DNA of 64,000 nucleotides from Cloeon dipterum. Lineage: Eukaryota; Arthropoda; Insecta; Ephemeroptera; Baetidae. The notes under the pieces are model-generated. The model was not told the DNA's origin. It was given only the letters and a program-made list of their open reading frames with translations, and ran no database searches. Where the stretch lies: contig NC_088790.1 of assembly GCF_949628265.1 (NCBI RefSeq), forward strand, positions 23,254,545 to 23,318,544, in the 5' to 3' direction. The position numbers and the translations under genes are program-made. This document shows positions 25,701 to 39,503 of this stretch, piece by piece; position 1 is the first letter of the stretch, and the number at the start of each line of letters is the position of its first letter.

Positions 25701-28700
25701 AAGTGGAGTACACGCGGCTGCAGCGGTGACGACGGCGCGTTCTCCAAATAAGGCATTGTGTGGGGCACATACTTTTGCCGCTTTATCTGCAGGCTGGCAG
25801 ACTTCCTTGCCTTGTGCGTGGGTCGTCGGCAAGGCCTTCCACTGTTCTCTCTCTCTCTCTCTCTCGCTCGCTCGCTTGCTCGCTTGCTAGCTGGCTCGGC
25901 TCTTGTCAACAAACGACCTCAAATTCGGCGGCGGCTGCGGGCACATGCTCGGAATCAGAAAACAATGCGCCGCGCGCGCGTTATTAATCGCTCGCCTGAT
26001 AGAAAACCGAACGAACGAACGACAACGGCGGCTGTGGCTGCGGCGGCGGATCCAGTGGGAGATGAGAGGCAGACAATGCACGCGAAAAATCGAAAGTTGC
26101 GCTCCAAAGGCGTGGTGTTTTGATACTTTTCGTCTTGAGCGAAAGCTGAAAAGACTCTTGTTTCGATTCTAGGTCACATTTTTCGAATCAACAGTTCGCT
26201 CGGACGGAATTAATCTGTAATCTTGAAACTGCCATTGTGTTTGTTCTGGGCTGGCAATAGTTTTGCTTGATTTGTGCAATACGAGCCGCGTTAATTTGTG
26301 AATTTGGAATTTGGGAGACGCACAGAATCGATGGAGTGCGGCTCGTGGTCTCACACTCGCACAACCGGTGTCTAGCATTTCAATCAAAGTCCTTGGTGCG
26401 GAGGAGGCAAGTGGTCCTCGAGTGGGATGCGCTCAGCAAGGTTCCTCGCATTTGCATATTACAAAAAGGTCCTCTTCGAATTGCAGGCCAACCCTTTCCC
26501 TCTAAACGGTTTTCCTTTCCAGCCCGCATGGTATAGTTTTTAGTTATTGTTTTTTGTTTTTCAATGTCTCGGCCCTATTCCAACGAGAGGTGTATATCAG
26601 CGAGAAGAAATCAGATCCCGCGCCTTCGAAATGTTTGTTTAACGCGTTTGAATGGCTAGAAGATGAGGCGTCGGACTTTTGATAACAGTGCAAACAGATA
26701 AAACTGGTGGCGGCCCGGTCGGTAGTAAAAAACGCGAGTTCGGGAAAAGAAAATTGTCAGATTACTCAAAAGGGCTCAGCCCGGTATAAAGTTGAGAGGG
26801 AACGACATTCGATTCCGGGCATGCCGTGAATAAATCCGCCTGACACGCTGCAATCAATACCCTCTTCTTCATATTCCGTGTGTATGTGTGAACAAAAGCG
26901 CACGGTAAACCTTTTCCCATCGGGTCCGAATCCACAGTTGCTGCTGAGAGAGAATGGGAAATTCTCATATTTTTCGCGGCTTGAGTAAAGTTCAAAGCAG
27001 GAGATTTGCAAAGAAAAAATTCATTGCATATTGCACAGCAGGAACAAAATGTTATGTAATCTGCAGTGATCGTCTATATATTAAAATTTAATGCTTTTTA
27101 TTGTTGATAAGGCAAATAAATACAAACAAAATCCTTATTTCAATTTGGAACCCAAATATTTAAATTAAGCGCTCTCGATTCATAATTCCTCATATATTCA
27201 AAAATGTTTTTATTACGTTTTTTGGCTCAGTTTTGAAGTGTTTTCATTTGTTTTTCCCGTTGCAAGGCATTTTTTAAAGTAATGCTCTTCAGAAAAATGG
27301 TAAAAATTATTTTTACCTTCACTTAAAATACCAAATTTTCCAGGTTGTTTAAATCGGCTCTAAAATTAAAATGTCAATCAAGCGGCGGGCTCTTTATTGA
27401 AAATCCGGATATATTTCACAATTTAGGGAAATTTACCAAATAATTCGCAAACTGTTGATTGGATATCGACGAGAGGGAATCGAAATAAAGCATAAAAATA
27501 CTGACAATCCGTTTAATATTTGGCAAGATCTGAATTTTAACTGCTACTCGGTCCTTACGTAATGATTACACACTGTAGAGATAAACTGTTGCAAAATTCC
27601 ACCAACAATAAACGCAATGAACCACTTGCCAAAGCCATAATTACAAAATAATGTTCTTAATCGTTGGCCTGTAAAGCTCCGCTTTTAATAATGCGGCTTT
27701 TTTACAACCCTGATGAAAGCGGTGGCCACGTGTCGAGCGACCCTCCTCGACACGGCGTGCGGGGCTGTTGAGTCGCCCTGTTGATTGTTAGCAATTGAGT
27801 GGTGCGGAAAAGCGCTGTGGGCGGTTGGTTACAAACTGCTTGCTTGTTGTCTGTCGCCGCCGCCGCGCTTCTTGAGCGACCTGCCTCATCAGGGCTGTTG
27901 CTGCGCTGCCTCCGCAACCAGTTTCCCCGCCAGGGAATGCTAATAATTGAGCCTGCGTGCGTGTGTGCGCTCACTGCCGACTACCTGCGCTGCAATTTGC
28001 GCATTTTCCGCTAGGCACATTCTTGCCTCAATTTCCACAGCTGCTCGGCTCGTTTTCAATGACGTCGGCTGTGATTTTCTGCAAGAAATAATTCCAATTG
28101 ATTTAAGCAGAGAGGATTAGTTCTCGGCTGTATTCAATGGAAAAACTACCCTTGTCTTCAATTTTGCCTCGTTGTTGAAAATAACAAACGAAATATTGCC
28201 TCCATTTGAAATTTTAAATTAATTGGACTGCAAATTGAATAGTAAATCTAATGTTAAAGATGTACCTGGCCACAGTTTAATTTCAAATTGTGCCTATTTT
28301 CCCCAAATTTACATTTATTATCATTTTTTCGTGACTGATTTCGATTCCTCTCGTCGGATCGAAATCTATGCAACGGTGTTTGGTTTTTCGGGGAATCACA
28401 TTGTAATAAAATAAACAACTTTTCTAAAAATGAAATACAGCTATAATAATGTAAATTTAGGCTTTTACTCAATCGTCAAAGATCAGTTTATGCATTTAAA
28501 CGAGTCATTTTCGGGGATTTTCAGTATCAATCCTCATCACCATCTAAACTGTAATTTGATATCGTTGTGAAAATTCAGAATGTCGTGTTGTTTTCTCGTT
28601 GTTAAATATTGTTTCTATTCGGAAAACCCACAAACACTGTAGATGACAATCTCCTATTTTCTGACAAGCAATTTTTTATTGCTTTCTGCAAATTACATAT

Positions 28701-31700
28701 ATTTGTGAGAGTGATTAAGTGGCATTGAATATATTTCGGTGTGTCGTGAGACGAAGCTATTATTTACACCACTTGACACATTCTAATCTGTCTCTCTCGT
28801 CTCTGTTTCAGAAACTGCAAACAATCGGCGAGGATTTCTGTGGTTTGGATGTGAACACGCCTCTGGGCGGCGAAATACCGATGGCTGCTCTTGCCGTCTC
28901 GACGTTTGGAGTGCACCTCACGGCTGTGGCCGCGACATCCACCGGAGATTTCACTGTCGTTTTTATCGGCACGTCTGACGGTCACCTTAAAAAGGTGATG
29001 CAAATCTCTAATTTTTACGTTTTACTATTTTTATCGCCGAATTCCACGAGCCGCTTGCTTTTCTGCTCTGTTTGCCGAGCGAAAGTAAATTGTAATCCGC
29101 GCGCGACTCGACGGATGCACTGAGTCGCGTTAACTTTCAGAAATTAAAGAGGCAGCCGTTTAATTGCATCGGCCATTTTCGGTCTAGGAAAATGCGAGGC
29201 GGCCAACCGTGACTGCCAGGGCCTAATAACGAGCTCGTTCGGCGCGAACTCGATGCTCACATGAGCGGAGAAAATTGGACTGCAATTTTGTTGTTATTGT
29301 TGTTGTTGTTTCGCAAAGTTGAAGTCGACGCTGCGCGTCTGCTTTCAGGTGGCGGTTGAGTCGAGCGAGTCGGCGCTCGAGTATGGCGACATTACGGTGG
29401 ACGCCAACTCGATGGTCAACGCTGACCTCCATTTCGACTCGAAGCTGACCCATCTCTACGTGATGACCGAGAAGAGGGTGTCCAAGGTCAAAGTTCAGGA
29501 ATGCAACGTCTATAAGACCTGCTGGGATTGCCTCAACGCCAAGGATCCCTACTGCGGCTGGTGCTCGCTCGAAAACAAGTGAGAATCCCCTTTTTCCGCA
29601 TCAATCAGTCCAGGCCGTTTTAATCGATAGCTATAAATAGCTCTTTGCTTAATGGCTCGCCTTTTTGTCTGTGCAAAAACTTTGAGAGATGAGCCATTAA
29701 GCTGCCGTCGTTTACTTTTTTTTTGTTTACGTCATAAACTTCATCGAATACCAAGCCATTGTTGAGCGCAAGCTTTGCGTGAACTTGCAATGTGAGATCG
29801 GAGCGATCTTTAGGGTCGAGTGCGGGCTGATTTGCGCCGTAATTTGACTCTCTTATATTACAAAGGCGATTCCAAGCAAATTTTTGAGGATTGCAAATTC
29901 TTTCCGACTTGGTTCGCGTGAAATAATTTCACGGGACGAATGTCTAGCGTTAAATATAAAAACCCCGGGGTAGTAAAAAAACTTTATTGGTCCTTTTCTG
30001 GACTGGGCTTCCTCCAATGAGGCCTGTGCGCCCAAGTTTTTCGTTCGCGATGTTATTGGGACTTTTTGCGAGTTGAACGAAAAGAAAGTTCGCGTAATTT
30101 TGATCGATTCCATTTTTATTCGCGCTCTCAGGTGTAGCTTGCGAAGCGACTGCCAAGACGCAGCCAAGGACCCATTGTACTGGATCCCTTACAAAAGTGG
30201 CCGGTGCACAACAATCACCTCAGTGTCACCCAATCAGCTGCAAAGAACCACTGCCAGAACCGTAATTATGCCCCTTGTCTATACGGCTCTCGTCAAACGC
30301 GACTAACGCATTCTTCCTAACAGCTGGATCTCGTCATTGAAAACCTTCCCACGTTGAGTGGGCAGTTTCTGTGTGCCTTCTCAGCTTTGGACAAGACTCT
30401 GATCACAAACGCAACCAGAAAGTCGTACGGTGTTAACTGCACCACGCCACGAACTGACCTGCTGCCATCCATTCCCCCTGGCCTGCGTGAGTAGAGCGGA
30501 GTAACCACCAAATCTGTATTTACGATATCCACTTTATTAAATTTTCAGATCATTTTGTGGCCAAACTTTCCGTGAGGATGACCTCCGGCCCCGACTTTGT
30601 GGCCACCAACTTCACGTTCTTCGACTGCAACACGTATAGCTCATGCACCCAGTGTGTTTCCTCCTCATTCCCTTGTGATTGGTGCGTGGACGGCCACAGA
30701 TGCACACACGACACTGCTGAGAACTGCAGAAATGATATTCTCGTGACCGGAGTTAGCGTAAGTGTAGACGATCGTCGCTTGTTATTAATTAAGACTTCAA
30801 TTGAATTCGTCTTGCAGAGGGTCGGACCCAGTTACAGAAGCGGCCCCAGCTTCTGCCCAACAATCAATGCCACCGCCGGCACGTCAACTGAGATCTTGGT
30901 CGCGTCTGGCATCAAGAAAAGCATCAGGGTGAAAGTCCACATCATCGGAGTGAGCGCAAATTTCTTTTTTCTTCTAAAATCGCGTTTGGAATTTATATTT
31001 TTCTAACTAATAAAGTCATCTTGTTATAAATTTGCATTTCAACTGTTATAAAATTTTAATGTAAAGCAAAAATATGCAATTTTTTCGTTTCCACGAGAAA
31101 ATATTCATGTAAATTTATTTCTGTTAAATTGCAGCAATTCATAGTGCAGACCCGGTTTGTGTGCCAATTCAATATCGAGGGCAGGGTGACTTCTGTGAAC
31201 GCGAATTTGCTGGCGGACACGATTTACTGCGATCCGATGGAGTTTTCGTACACGTCGAGGGCGCCGAACATCACGGCCACGTTTGCCGTGATCTGGGGCG
31301 GGTCTAAGCCACTGGACAACCCTGACAATATGCATGTGGTGATCTACCGATGCCGAGACATGGCGGACAATTGCGGCATGTGCCTTGCGCTGTCTGAGAA
31401 GTACGGGTGCGGCTGGTGCCAGAGCTCAGACCGGTGTGAGGTGAAGGAACAGTGCGACCGCGGCGCCGGCGTCTGGCTCAACCGCAACCAGACGTGTCCC
31501 AACCCGGAGGTGCATACATTCGAGCCGGCGCTTGGCCCCTGGGAGGGCGGCACCAACATCACCATCCGCGGCATCAACCTCGGCAAGACCTTTTCCGACA
31601 TCTACAGTGGCGTCACCGTCTCCGGCATGACCTGCGAGCCGTACAAGGAGCTCTATGTCAAGACCAAGCAGATTGTGTGCCAGGTCGACAGTCCAGGCAC

Positions 31701-34700
31701 CAACGAGCACAGAAAGGGACCTGTCATCGTTAAGGTTGAGGACTTCCGTGGCGAGTCTAAGCAGAACTACGAGTTCGTCAATCCAGTCATTGAGTCAATC
31801 CACCCGAAATTCGGTCCCCAGTCAGGAGGAACCAAGCTCAAGATTACCGGTCAGTTCATGAACGCAGGCAGCAGGATCCAGGCTTTCATCAACGACCTGC
31901 CCTGCGAGATTAAAAGGTCAGTTCTATTTTCTTAGTTTTGATTTTAATTGCCAACTAAATCATACTGAAGTCAAATACTACGCAGATCTGCCAACGATAT
32001 TTTTTTTCAGCCTTAAACGTCCATTTATCTGCCAATGAGCGGTAGGATAATGAGATTTCTCGTTGAATTTTAAACCAGCATTTATTTGCACTCTAATAAG
32101 GAAACACTTGTTTCGTTCCGCTCTGACATGCATTTTTACTATAAAAACGAAACGGAGTATAATCTACATTTGATATGTTTGCTGTAGAATTTCTTGCTGA
32201 ATAATTTAATATCTTTAACAATCTCTTAAATAAAATTAAAAAAAAATTATTTTTTTTCACAACGTAGAATAGAAATGTGATTTTATTTGGAATTAGTGTT
32301 AGGAAACAGTCTAAAAAGCTCCTCTGTTTCAACAACAAAATCACTAAAAAATTCCTAACTAGTCTTTTTATCAATTTTGGTCTCTCGGTTTGACTTATAT
32401 TTCAACTTCACGTTTAATTGGTGTTGCAGAACGGATTCGAGGGAGGCAGAGTGCATCACGAGCGCTTCCGACAGGCAAAGAAGCGGCAAGCTGAGGATGA
32501 AATTCGACAACGGCGACCGGTTCTTTGATACTGAGCTGTACGAGTACGTGGACGACCCAACGATTGAGTACGTCGAATCCGGGGTCGCCAGTCAGGATAA
32601 GATTCCAAAGGGAATTCCTGCCGGCGGCATCAAAGTGTCCGTGTCTGGCAAGAATCTGGCGTACATCCAATCGCCCGAGATGTACGTGATTTATAACGAC
32701 AACAAGTTCACCAGCGTGAGTGTTTAGTAAGGAGGATTAGTCGTCAGGTGCTCAAATATTTATTTAATTTCAGCCGTGTGTTGTTTTGAGCAACTCAAAC
32801 ATGGCCTGTAAGTCGCCGCGGATCGAATTTGAGGGGAAAGAACCAGATTTGGAGCTGTCGAAGGGGCTCATCTACGGATTCCACATGGACAACGTACAGA
32901 GCGTGCAGAATCTGCCCAATCAGAATGGCTACAGCCGCTTTTTCTTGTACCCTAACCCTATTTACGAGCCGTTTGACGAGGAAATCAAGTATTACAAGAG
33001 CGACTACCTAACCATCAACGTAAGTGGAAACGTTTTGTCCAATCCCTGTCTAATTGGCAAGATACATTCTTTATTTTGTGATCTCTGATTTCATCCAGAT
33101 ATTCCATAAAATGCATTAATTTTTCCGACAAACCTTTTTCAACACAAAATTAGGATAGTGCTTAAACAATTTTTTGTATTAAATTGCAGACATTATAAAA
33201 TCTCGTGATCATTTGATCTAAAATTTCTGGTATTTATTCACATCAGGGCTATCATCTGGACCGCGCGTGCCAGGAGTCTGACGTGAAGGTGGAAATCGGA
33301 GACTCTCTGTGCAACGTGACGTCGCTATCGCGGCAGCAGCTGACGTGTAGACCGCCGACAGTGCAGCCTCCGGCCAAGGGACCAAACGGCAGGCCAGACC
33401 CTAACGAGCTTCCAGAGGTAGTTGTCACCGTCGGCGGCTCGCTCGTCTATCGCATCGGCAAACTGAGCTACGCGTCGCCCTCGGGCATCGACCAAACCAT
33501 CTCCAAGCAGGTCATCATCGGCATCAGCATCATTGGAGTCATCCTCACATGCATCTGCATCGTCTTCTCCGTGCTCTACCGCAGAAAGTCGACAGAGAGC
33601 AACCGCGTGCTCAAGAACATGCAGGAGCAAATGGACATTCTCGAACTTCGCGTCGCCGCAGAGTGCAAAGAAGGTCAGTTATTAATTTAGTTCATCTCTT
33701 AGGTTTATTATGGGTATCTTAGTGTTTGCTATTTTTAAAATCGCGTAAAAACACCCTCAATCCTTGAAAAAATGTAGAATTTTTATTTAAATTGTTAATG
33801 TATCAGAAGTACTTAATCATCATAACGTATCTCAGGATATTTGCAATTATTACTATCTCACAGTGTCTAAAGTGCTTTTTAATTTTTTTATTCACGAATA
33901 TACTCAATTTTTACAGCTTTTGCTGAGCTGCAAACCGAAATGACCGATTTAACCGGTGACCTGACGTCTGGCGGCATTCCGTTCCTCGACTACCGCACCT
34001 ACGCAATGAAGATTCTGTTCCCCAACATGGACGACCACGCCGTGCTGTCAATGGACCGGCCCGAACTGATCAGAAAAGAAAAGGGACTGCGGCTGTTTGG
34101 CCAGCTCATCATGAACAAGACTTTCTTGCTGCTGTTCATCCGAACTCTGGAAAGCAACCGATACTTCTCCATGAGAGACAGGGTGAACGTGGCCTCGCTC
34201 ATAATGGTGACACTGCAAGGCAGAATGGAGTACTGCACCGATATACTCAAGACTCTGCTGGCAGAGTTGATTGAAAAGTGCATGGAAGGGAAAAGTCATC
34301 CAAAACTTTTGCTCAGAAGGTAAAAAATATTGCTTTTCACTCTACCTATTTTTCATATCAAAAGAGTAGATTTAATTATTTTTTTTAAAGTCAAAACTCT
34401 AGTTTGTTTAAATATATTTCTCAAAATTAATCAGTAAATAATCATTGTTAATGTAAATGTCTAAACATGCGCTAAAAATGCAATTAATGCAACTGTGGTA
34501 TTTTTTTTACATCAACAGAACTGAAAGTGTGGCAGAGAAGATGTTGTCTGCGTGGTTCACCTTCCTGCTGTACAAATTCCTGCGCGAGTGCGCTGGGGAG
34601 CCGTTGTTCTTGTTGTTCCGAGCCATCAAGTACCAAGTGGAGAAGGGCCCGGTGGACGCGATCACAAGCGAGGCCCGCTATTCGCTCAGCGAGGAGAAGC

Positions 34701-37700
34701 TGATCAGGCAGTCGATCGACTTTAAGCCGATGACCGTGTATGTGTCCATCTCGCAGCAGACAGTCATCATGGGCATGCACGACCCCAACACCGAAAACAC
34801 GCCTGTTAAGGTGCTTGACTGCGACACCATCGCGCAGGTCAAGGAGAAGGCCCTCGACACCATCTACAGGGCCGTCAGCTACAGCCAGCGACCTAGAAAG
34901 GAAGATCTTGATCTTGGTGAGTGTGACGTTACTGAATTTTTAGAACTGGTGGAAATTTTTTGATTTGACAACTGGGAATTTTTTGGAAAGGGTCCAAAAT
35001 TTCCAAATTGATTTAAACAAGGGGTTCTGATTAATTTGTCTTGTAGACATTGCACAATGAGACAAGCTGATTTCAAATTCCGACTTAAAATTATTTCTTG
35101 TGTTAAATCCTATAACGATTTTAAAACTTCAGAGCTAATTATCTCAACTGAGTTCATCGAATCTAAACATTTTTCAGGTTTGATTTTTTAACTCGTTGGA
35201 TACTACACGATTTCAATCATTTTACACCCACAATTTCAACAAAAACTAAAACGTCCAATCCTAATAAGAGTTTCCCAGATTGCCTAAACAGTAGATTTGC
35301 TTTCTTGGAACTTTCCCGCTTTTCAAAAGCCAATTCAAACCAAGAATCAAAATCAATTTATTTTTTCTCCTTGACAAAATGTACATATATAAAGTCTATT
35401 GTTCTTTCATATTTTTATCTAATGACATTGTTTTCCATTTGGCAATGTTTGTGATATTTAAAACATTTTTTCCTTCCTTAAAAATTGATTTTTCATCTGT
35501 AGAATGGAGGACTGGCACGTCAGGCCGACTCCTGCTCTACGATGAAGACACAACCACCAAGCTGGAGAGTGAATGGAAGAAGAGGAACACTCTCAACCAC
35601 TACAGGGTGCCAGACAATGCCCAGCTGAATCTAGTCCCAAAGTCGTCGTCTATGTACAACCTGTCCATCCTGCCTGACAAATACGACAAGTCTCACAAGT
35701 ACGAGACCCTTAACGTCTCCAAATTCAGCTCGGCGAGTCCGCCGCTGAGCAGGGCCACGTCGCCGCTCAACCACGACAATGAGGGCGGAATGAAGGTGAG
35801 TTCAATTCCAATTAAGAGTCATTTCCTTACCAGCAACATGATTTGCTGTGGTATTAAATTAAAACCGGTACAAAAAAAGCGTTGGCTCGCAAGCTCTTGG
35901 AAATGAGAGAATCCGAGCGAAGTTTGAGGGTAGTGTGTCGAGTTTTCCGACTCACTGCTTGCTTGTTTGCTTGAATTAATTCCACATGACGAGTGCCTAA
36001 AAGGCCCCAAGTGTGGCTTTCAATTTTAACGTAAATTTTCGAAAAGCAGAGAGGTAAAACTGCTTTGTTCCAGGTGTGGCACTTGGTAAAGCACCATGAC
36101 AACGACGCCCAAAAGGAGGGTGAACGAGGCAACAAGATGGTCTCAGAGATTTACCTGACGAGACTGCTGGCCACAAAGGGCACCCTGCAGAAGTTCGTCG
36201 ACGATCTGTTCGAGACCATCTTCAGCACCGCCCACCGGGGAAGCGCACTGCCCTTGGCCATCAAGTATATGTTCGATTTCCTTGACGACCAGGCGCTCCA
36301 GCACGGCATCTCAGACGCCGAGGTTGTTCACACGTGGAAGAGCAACAGGTCAGTAGATTAATCCAACCTCACGCAGATTCATACAGGGTTGAAATTAATT
36401 TGAAACATTGATTATGATTAGTTATTATTAATACAATTTTAACAAATTTAAATATTTAAACTAAGTAATAGTTTATTTCAGAATTTGCCAAATTTATTGA
36501 AAATTAAATCCATTTGTGAATGCTTTTTTGCTTGAGTTTGATTCGTCTCGTCGCGGTCTATTTAATGGAACGCGAATTATCTCGTACATTTCACTAAATT
36601 GTGAAATAAATCGTGATTTTACAATAAGGAAAAAGGTCTCACCGCTTGATTAGCATGCAAATCTTTTAGACAATTTTCTCAGCCCTTTCTCAATTTTCAG
36701 ATAAATGTGAAGAACTAATTTTTAGAATTTTCCAGTACATATCCACTTCAATCATGACAGCATTTTTGTCGCCATTTTTTTTTAACTTCACTCCTTCAAG
36801 AGATTGATTTAATTAATGACTTGCTTAAGCCAAGTTGCGTTAAAATTAATCACAAAACAAAATGAATATTCAGAGTTTGTACTAACGACAAATTTGCTTT
36901 TCCTGCAGCTTGCCACTGAGGTTCTGGGTGAACCTTATAAAGAACCCTAACTTTGTGTTTGACATCCACAAGTCAAACATCGTAGACTCCTGCCTGTCGG
37001 TGGTGGCTCAGACTTTCATGGACTCGTGTTCCACCTCTGAGCACAGATTAGGTAAATATTAGCGCCAACTTGCTCTCGGAACAGTTTGATTAATCTAATT
37101 GGCTCACAGGCAAGGATTCACCCAGCTCAAAACTACTCTACGCCAAGGACATTCCCCAGTACAAGGAGTGGGTGGACCGCTACTACAAGGACATCCAATC
37201 CATGTGTGCCATATCCGACCAGGATATGAATGCCATGTTGGCTGAAGAATCCAGGGTGAGTGCTCGCTCTGTTCGATAGACCCTGAAGTTTAAATGTCCT
37301 AATGGGATTTAACATGGGAGTTGATTCAACATTTTTACTTTGAAGCCAGTCTTCATTCAATCGTGATGATATTTTCCCATCAGGAAGGGCTACACAAATT
37401 TCTTCAAAGAGTTAAATGTTCAAACCTGAAAGTTTCCCTGTAAATTATAGCAAAAGAGATTTTTAATCTATGACAGTTTTTAATTTTTAACAAAAATGCC
37501 GTGTTTTGCTCTTTGTAGTTTGCATTTAAAAATCCTCTTACATGCAATTATTGTAAAACCTTTGAATGATTGCAAATTAAAATAATATTTCACCTATTTT
37601 GAATTATTTGTTGATGACCATTTTTCTTTCTGATTTCAGCTGCACTCCAAAGAGTTCAACGTCAACTGCGCCCTGCACGAGTTGTACATGTACGCGTACA

Positions 37701-37816
37701 AATACAACGAGCAGTTAACAGTGACTCTGGAGGAGGACGAGTTCTCTCAAAAGCAAAGACTTGCGTACAAACTGGAACAAGTGCATAATATCATGGAGTC
37801 CGAATCCAACCCGTAA
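19739..37816 (+). CDS. PlexA: Plexin A, semaphorin receptor
   Basis: Nineteen coding exons (19739-20110, 20287-21057, 28812-28994, 29349-29578, 30132-30261, 30324-30486, 30549-30757, 30818-30949, 31135-31916, 32430-32715, 32774-33019, 33247-33673, 33917-34319, 34519-34916, 35503-35795, 36074-36348, 36909-37051, 37110-37255, 37640-37816) encode 1,921 residues. Order: signal peptide (~1-27), semaphorin domain (~45-490), three PSI modules (from ~493, ~640, ~801), IPT/TIG repeats (from ~853), TM (~1256-1278), then a cytoplasmic split RasGAP domain interrupted by a Rho-binding ubiquitin-like domain (~1495-1620). The first GAP arginine motif (LLLRRTES) spans the 34319/34519 junction and the second is LPLRFW (~1771). 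The C-terminus lacks the PDZ ligand of class B plexins and resembles class A. It transduces transmembrane semaphorin signals for growth-cone repulsion, acting as a GAP on Rap-type GTPases. Length is close to fly PlexA. Both GAP arginines are present, so the copy looks functional. Confidence 0.95.
21540..21712 (-). repeat. Dispersed repeat family D copy, minus orientation
   Basis: Read on the minus strand it contains TTGATTTCGATTCCTCTTGT, TAATTAGGAGACAGCGCCCA, CATGCCAAATTTTGAG and GATTTTCTCAGAAATTC in the same order as the plus-strand copies. It is in the large PlexA intron, just left of MITE copy A1. Confidence 0.6.
21876..22010 (+). mobile_element. MITE-like palindromic element, family A, copy 1
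   Basis: 135-bp element bounded by near-perfect inverted repeats: the left end TCCTGGTCCGGCAAAATTG is repeated as the complement of the right end CAATTTTGCCGGGACCAGGA. The inner parts are also partly palindromic (CAACTTTCAACAACC versus GTTTGTTGAACGTTG). A second copy in the opposite orientation is at 57345-57480. There is no coding capacity. Target-site duplications are not obvious. Confidence 0.8.
23497..23520 (+). other. Potential G-quadruplex tract in PlexA intron
   Basis: Four G-runs of at least three Gs (GGG-T-GGG-CA-GGGGG-TGTGTT-GGGG) lie within 24 nt, meeting the usual G3+N1-7 pattern. It sits inside a CpG-rich island. Confidence 0.5.
25846..25885. repeat. CT / CTCG microsatellite
   Basis: About ten CT units run into CTCG/CTTG tetranucleotides. 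It is intronic and within a CpG-rich patch. Confidence 0.8.
27340..27495 (-). repeat. Dispersed repeat family D copy, minus orientation
   Basis: On the minus strand: TTTATTTCGATTCCCTCTCG, then a spacer with GTGAAATATATCCGGATTTT, AGAGCCCGCCGCTTGATTG and GAGCCGATTT. It is more diverged than the copy at 21540. Intronic. Confidence 0.5.
28335..28440 (+). repeat. Dispersed repeat family D, 5' part
   Basis: Core CTGATTTCGATTCCTCTCGT and TTTTTCGGGGAATCACATTG. The 3' part of the family is not obvious here. It is in the large PlexA intron. Confidence 0.5.
36531..36690 (+). repeat. Dispersed repeat family D copy in PlexA intron
   Basis: Core TTGAGTTTGATTCGTCTCGT, then GTGAAATAAATCGTGATTTT, AAGGTCTCACCGCTTGATTA and GCATGCAAATCTTTTAGACA, then TTTTCTCAG. 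It lies in the intron 36349-36908. Confidence 0.6.
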
Positions 37817-39470
37817 CAGCAAGTGTGTTTGAGTGTGTGTGCGTTCGTGTCGATGTGCTAAAATGTATGTACATATCTATGAGGAAAAAAATGACTCAAA
37901 CGTTTGCACCGCACCGAGAGTGACGAGTTCTATTCCTCGGCTGAATATGTGGATGCGGAGAGAGAGAGAAAGAGAAAAAACCTAACTAGAACCGACCACG
38001 ATCATCGAGCGCTGCTTTTTTCCTTGATTCTCTCACTCTGTCAGCAATAATACCGAAAAAAAGAAAGAAAGAAAACAAAACGCAAGGCCCGTTTGGTTTC
38101 CACTCACTCACGTCAGTCAATGTTGTAGCTGAACCCCTCACTAGCTTACAAAAGTTATTCACTCTACACTTACAAATTGTTGCTCAAATTGTTGGGATAA
38201 GTAGGACTTGCCCTGCCCCTTGAATCTATTTTTCCGTTGGTGCGTTTTTAAATTGGCAGCTCCTTTCATATTCGATTATTAATTCAACCCCCCTCCCCCA
38301 CACACACGAAATGTACAAGTAGGTATTTTGCATTTATCTTGCGTTGAATGCTGTTATTTTCCGTGCAATTTTGTTTGTAAAGAGATTTTATTCGAAGATA
38401 TTGTCTGATAGGCCTATATTGAAATATTGTATGATAATCTGTTAGTTTTCACAAACGATGAGTGAGAAGTAAAAGAATCGAAGGCTTGCTTTTTTCCGAG
38501 GGTGCTCCGCCAGCTAATTTTTTATAGAATGTCATTTTAACTGTGCCAATTTTTTTTATTCATTTTCGAGTGCACAAAATTTTGTGTTTGTCTCTCGTCC
38601 GTACTTAGAGTATTCAACTGCGCCATTTTTTTAATCGTGTATTTTTTAAATATTTTAACACGCAGCCCGCAAACAAAGAAAAATTATGATTACATAACGC
38701 AACACCGTTTTTGTCAAAGTAATAATGTGAGACTGGACACACGCAACACACTGCTTTCCTTTTTGATAGTTGGCTGAATTTTAAAGTTACGGTGTCCATC
38801 AATGGCTTAAATGTTTGCTGTGTACATTAACACATAAGAAAGAAAAAACGTTCGTGTGGAGCAAGTGGAAAAACTTTTTAAATACTTTCAAACGAGTGCC
38901 ATGCATGAAGATTATCGGAACAAAAAAGCACTTCTCCATTTCGATTATAAAATAATCTCTGTCCAATGTCAATGAAAATACACACATACCCACACACACA
39001 CACATGCGATGATCAAACACATTTAACGAGAGCTGCAAGTTTATAAAAATGAGGACCAAAAATTCATAAAATTCCGATTACCGGCTTCGACCGAATCGCT
39101 ATCCGTTTTCATTTTTTGCGGCAGTCTTTTCACCGATCCGATCGTAACGTAAAAAAAATAAAACTATATCATTGGACTTCAGAGAACCATTGATTGTGTC
39201 TCAGGAAATACCTTGCAGCGAAAAAATAAACACTAACTGGTCTACCGTAATTAATGGAAAGCTGGTGTTGTGCTCGAGTGGGAGAAGTGCGAGTGCTGCT
39301 TAATAAAAAAAGGCCGAGATGACGATGAGAATGTGAACTATTTCGTATAAGCATATAAGGATATCAATATGTGTTTTTAAGACTGGGATTGTTTCTCCTT
39401 TGTATACACTGGTGTGCATGTGGAAACGAAACAACTAATTAATATTAACCGGTAACGCAAGCATGTGAAT

Positions 39471-39503
39471 AAGAAAGAAAGAAGGAAAGAAAGAAAGAAA
39501 GGA
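39471..39503. repeat. GAAA microsatellite
   Basis: AAGAAAGAAAGAAGGAAAG-type tetranucleotide repeat of about eight units in the presumed PlexA 3' UTR. Confidence 0.75.

Larger units (their letters stand above)
21058..28811 (+). other. Large intron within the PlexA semaphorin domain (about 7.75 kb)
   Basis: Donor CTCACC/GTAAGT at 21058 and acceptor TGTTTCAG ending at 28811 join codons in phase 0 and restore an uninterrupted semaphorin domain. No coding exon was recognised inside. It carries MITE copy A1 (21876-22010), three copies of a dispersed repeat (cores at 21687, 27466 and 28335), a CT/CTCG tract (25846-25885) and two CpG-rich islands (about 22.8-23.9 kb and 25.5-26.1 kb). These islands contrast sharply with the flanking AT-rich DNA. 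Confidence 0.6.

Noticed and set aside
32093..32374. 93-codon minus-strand frame in a PlexA intron
   Set aside because: AT-rich intronic sequence giving a Phe/Leu/Lys-rich peptide; no signal beyond composition.
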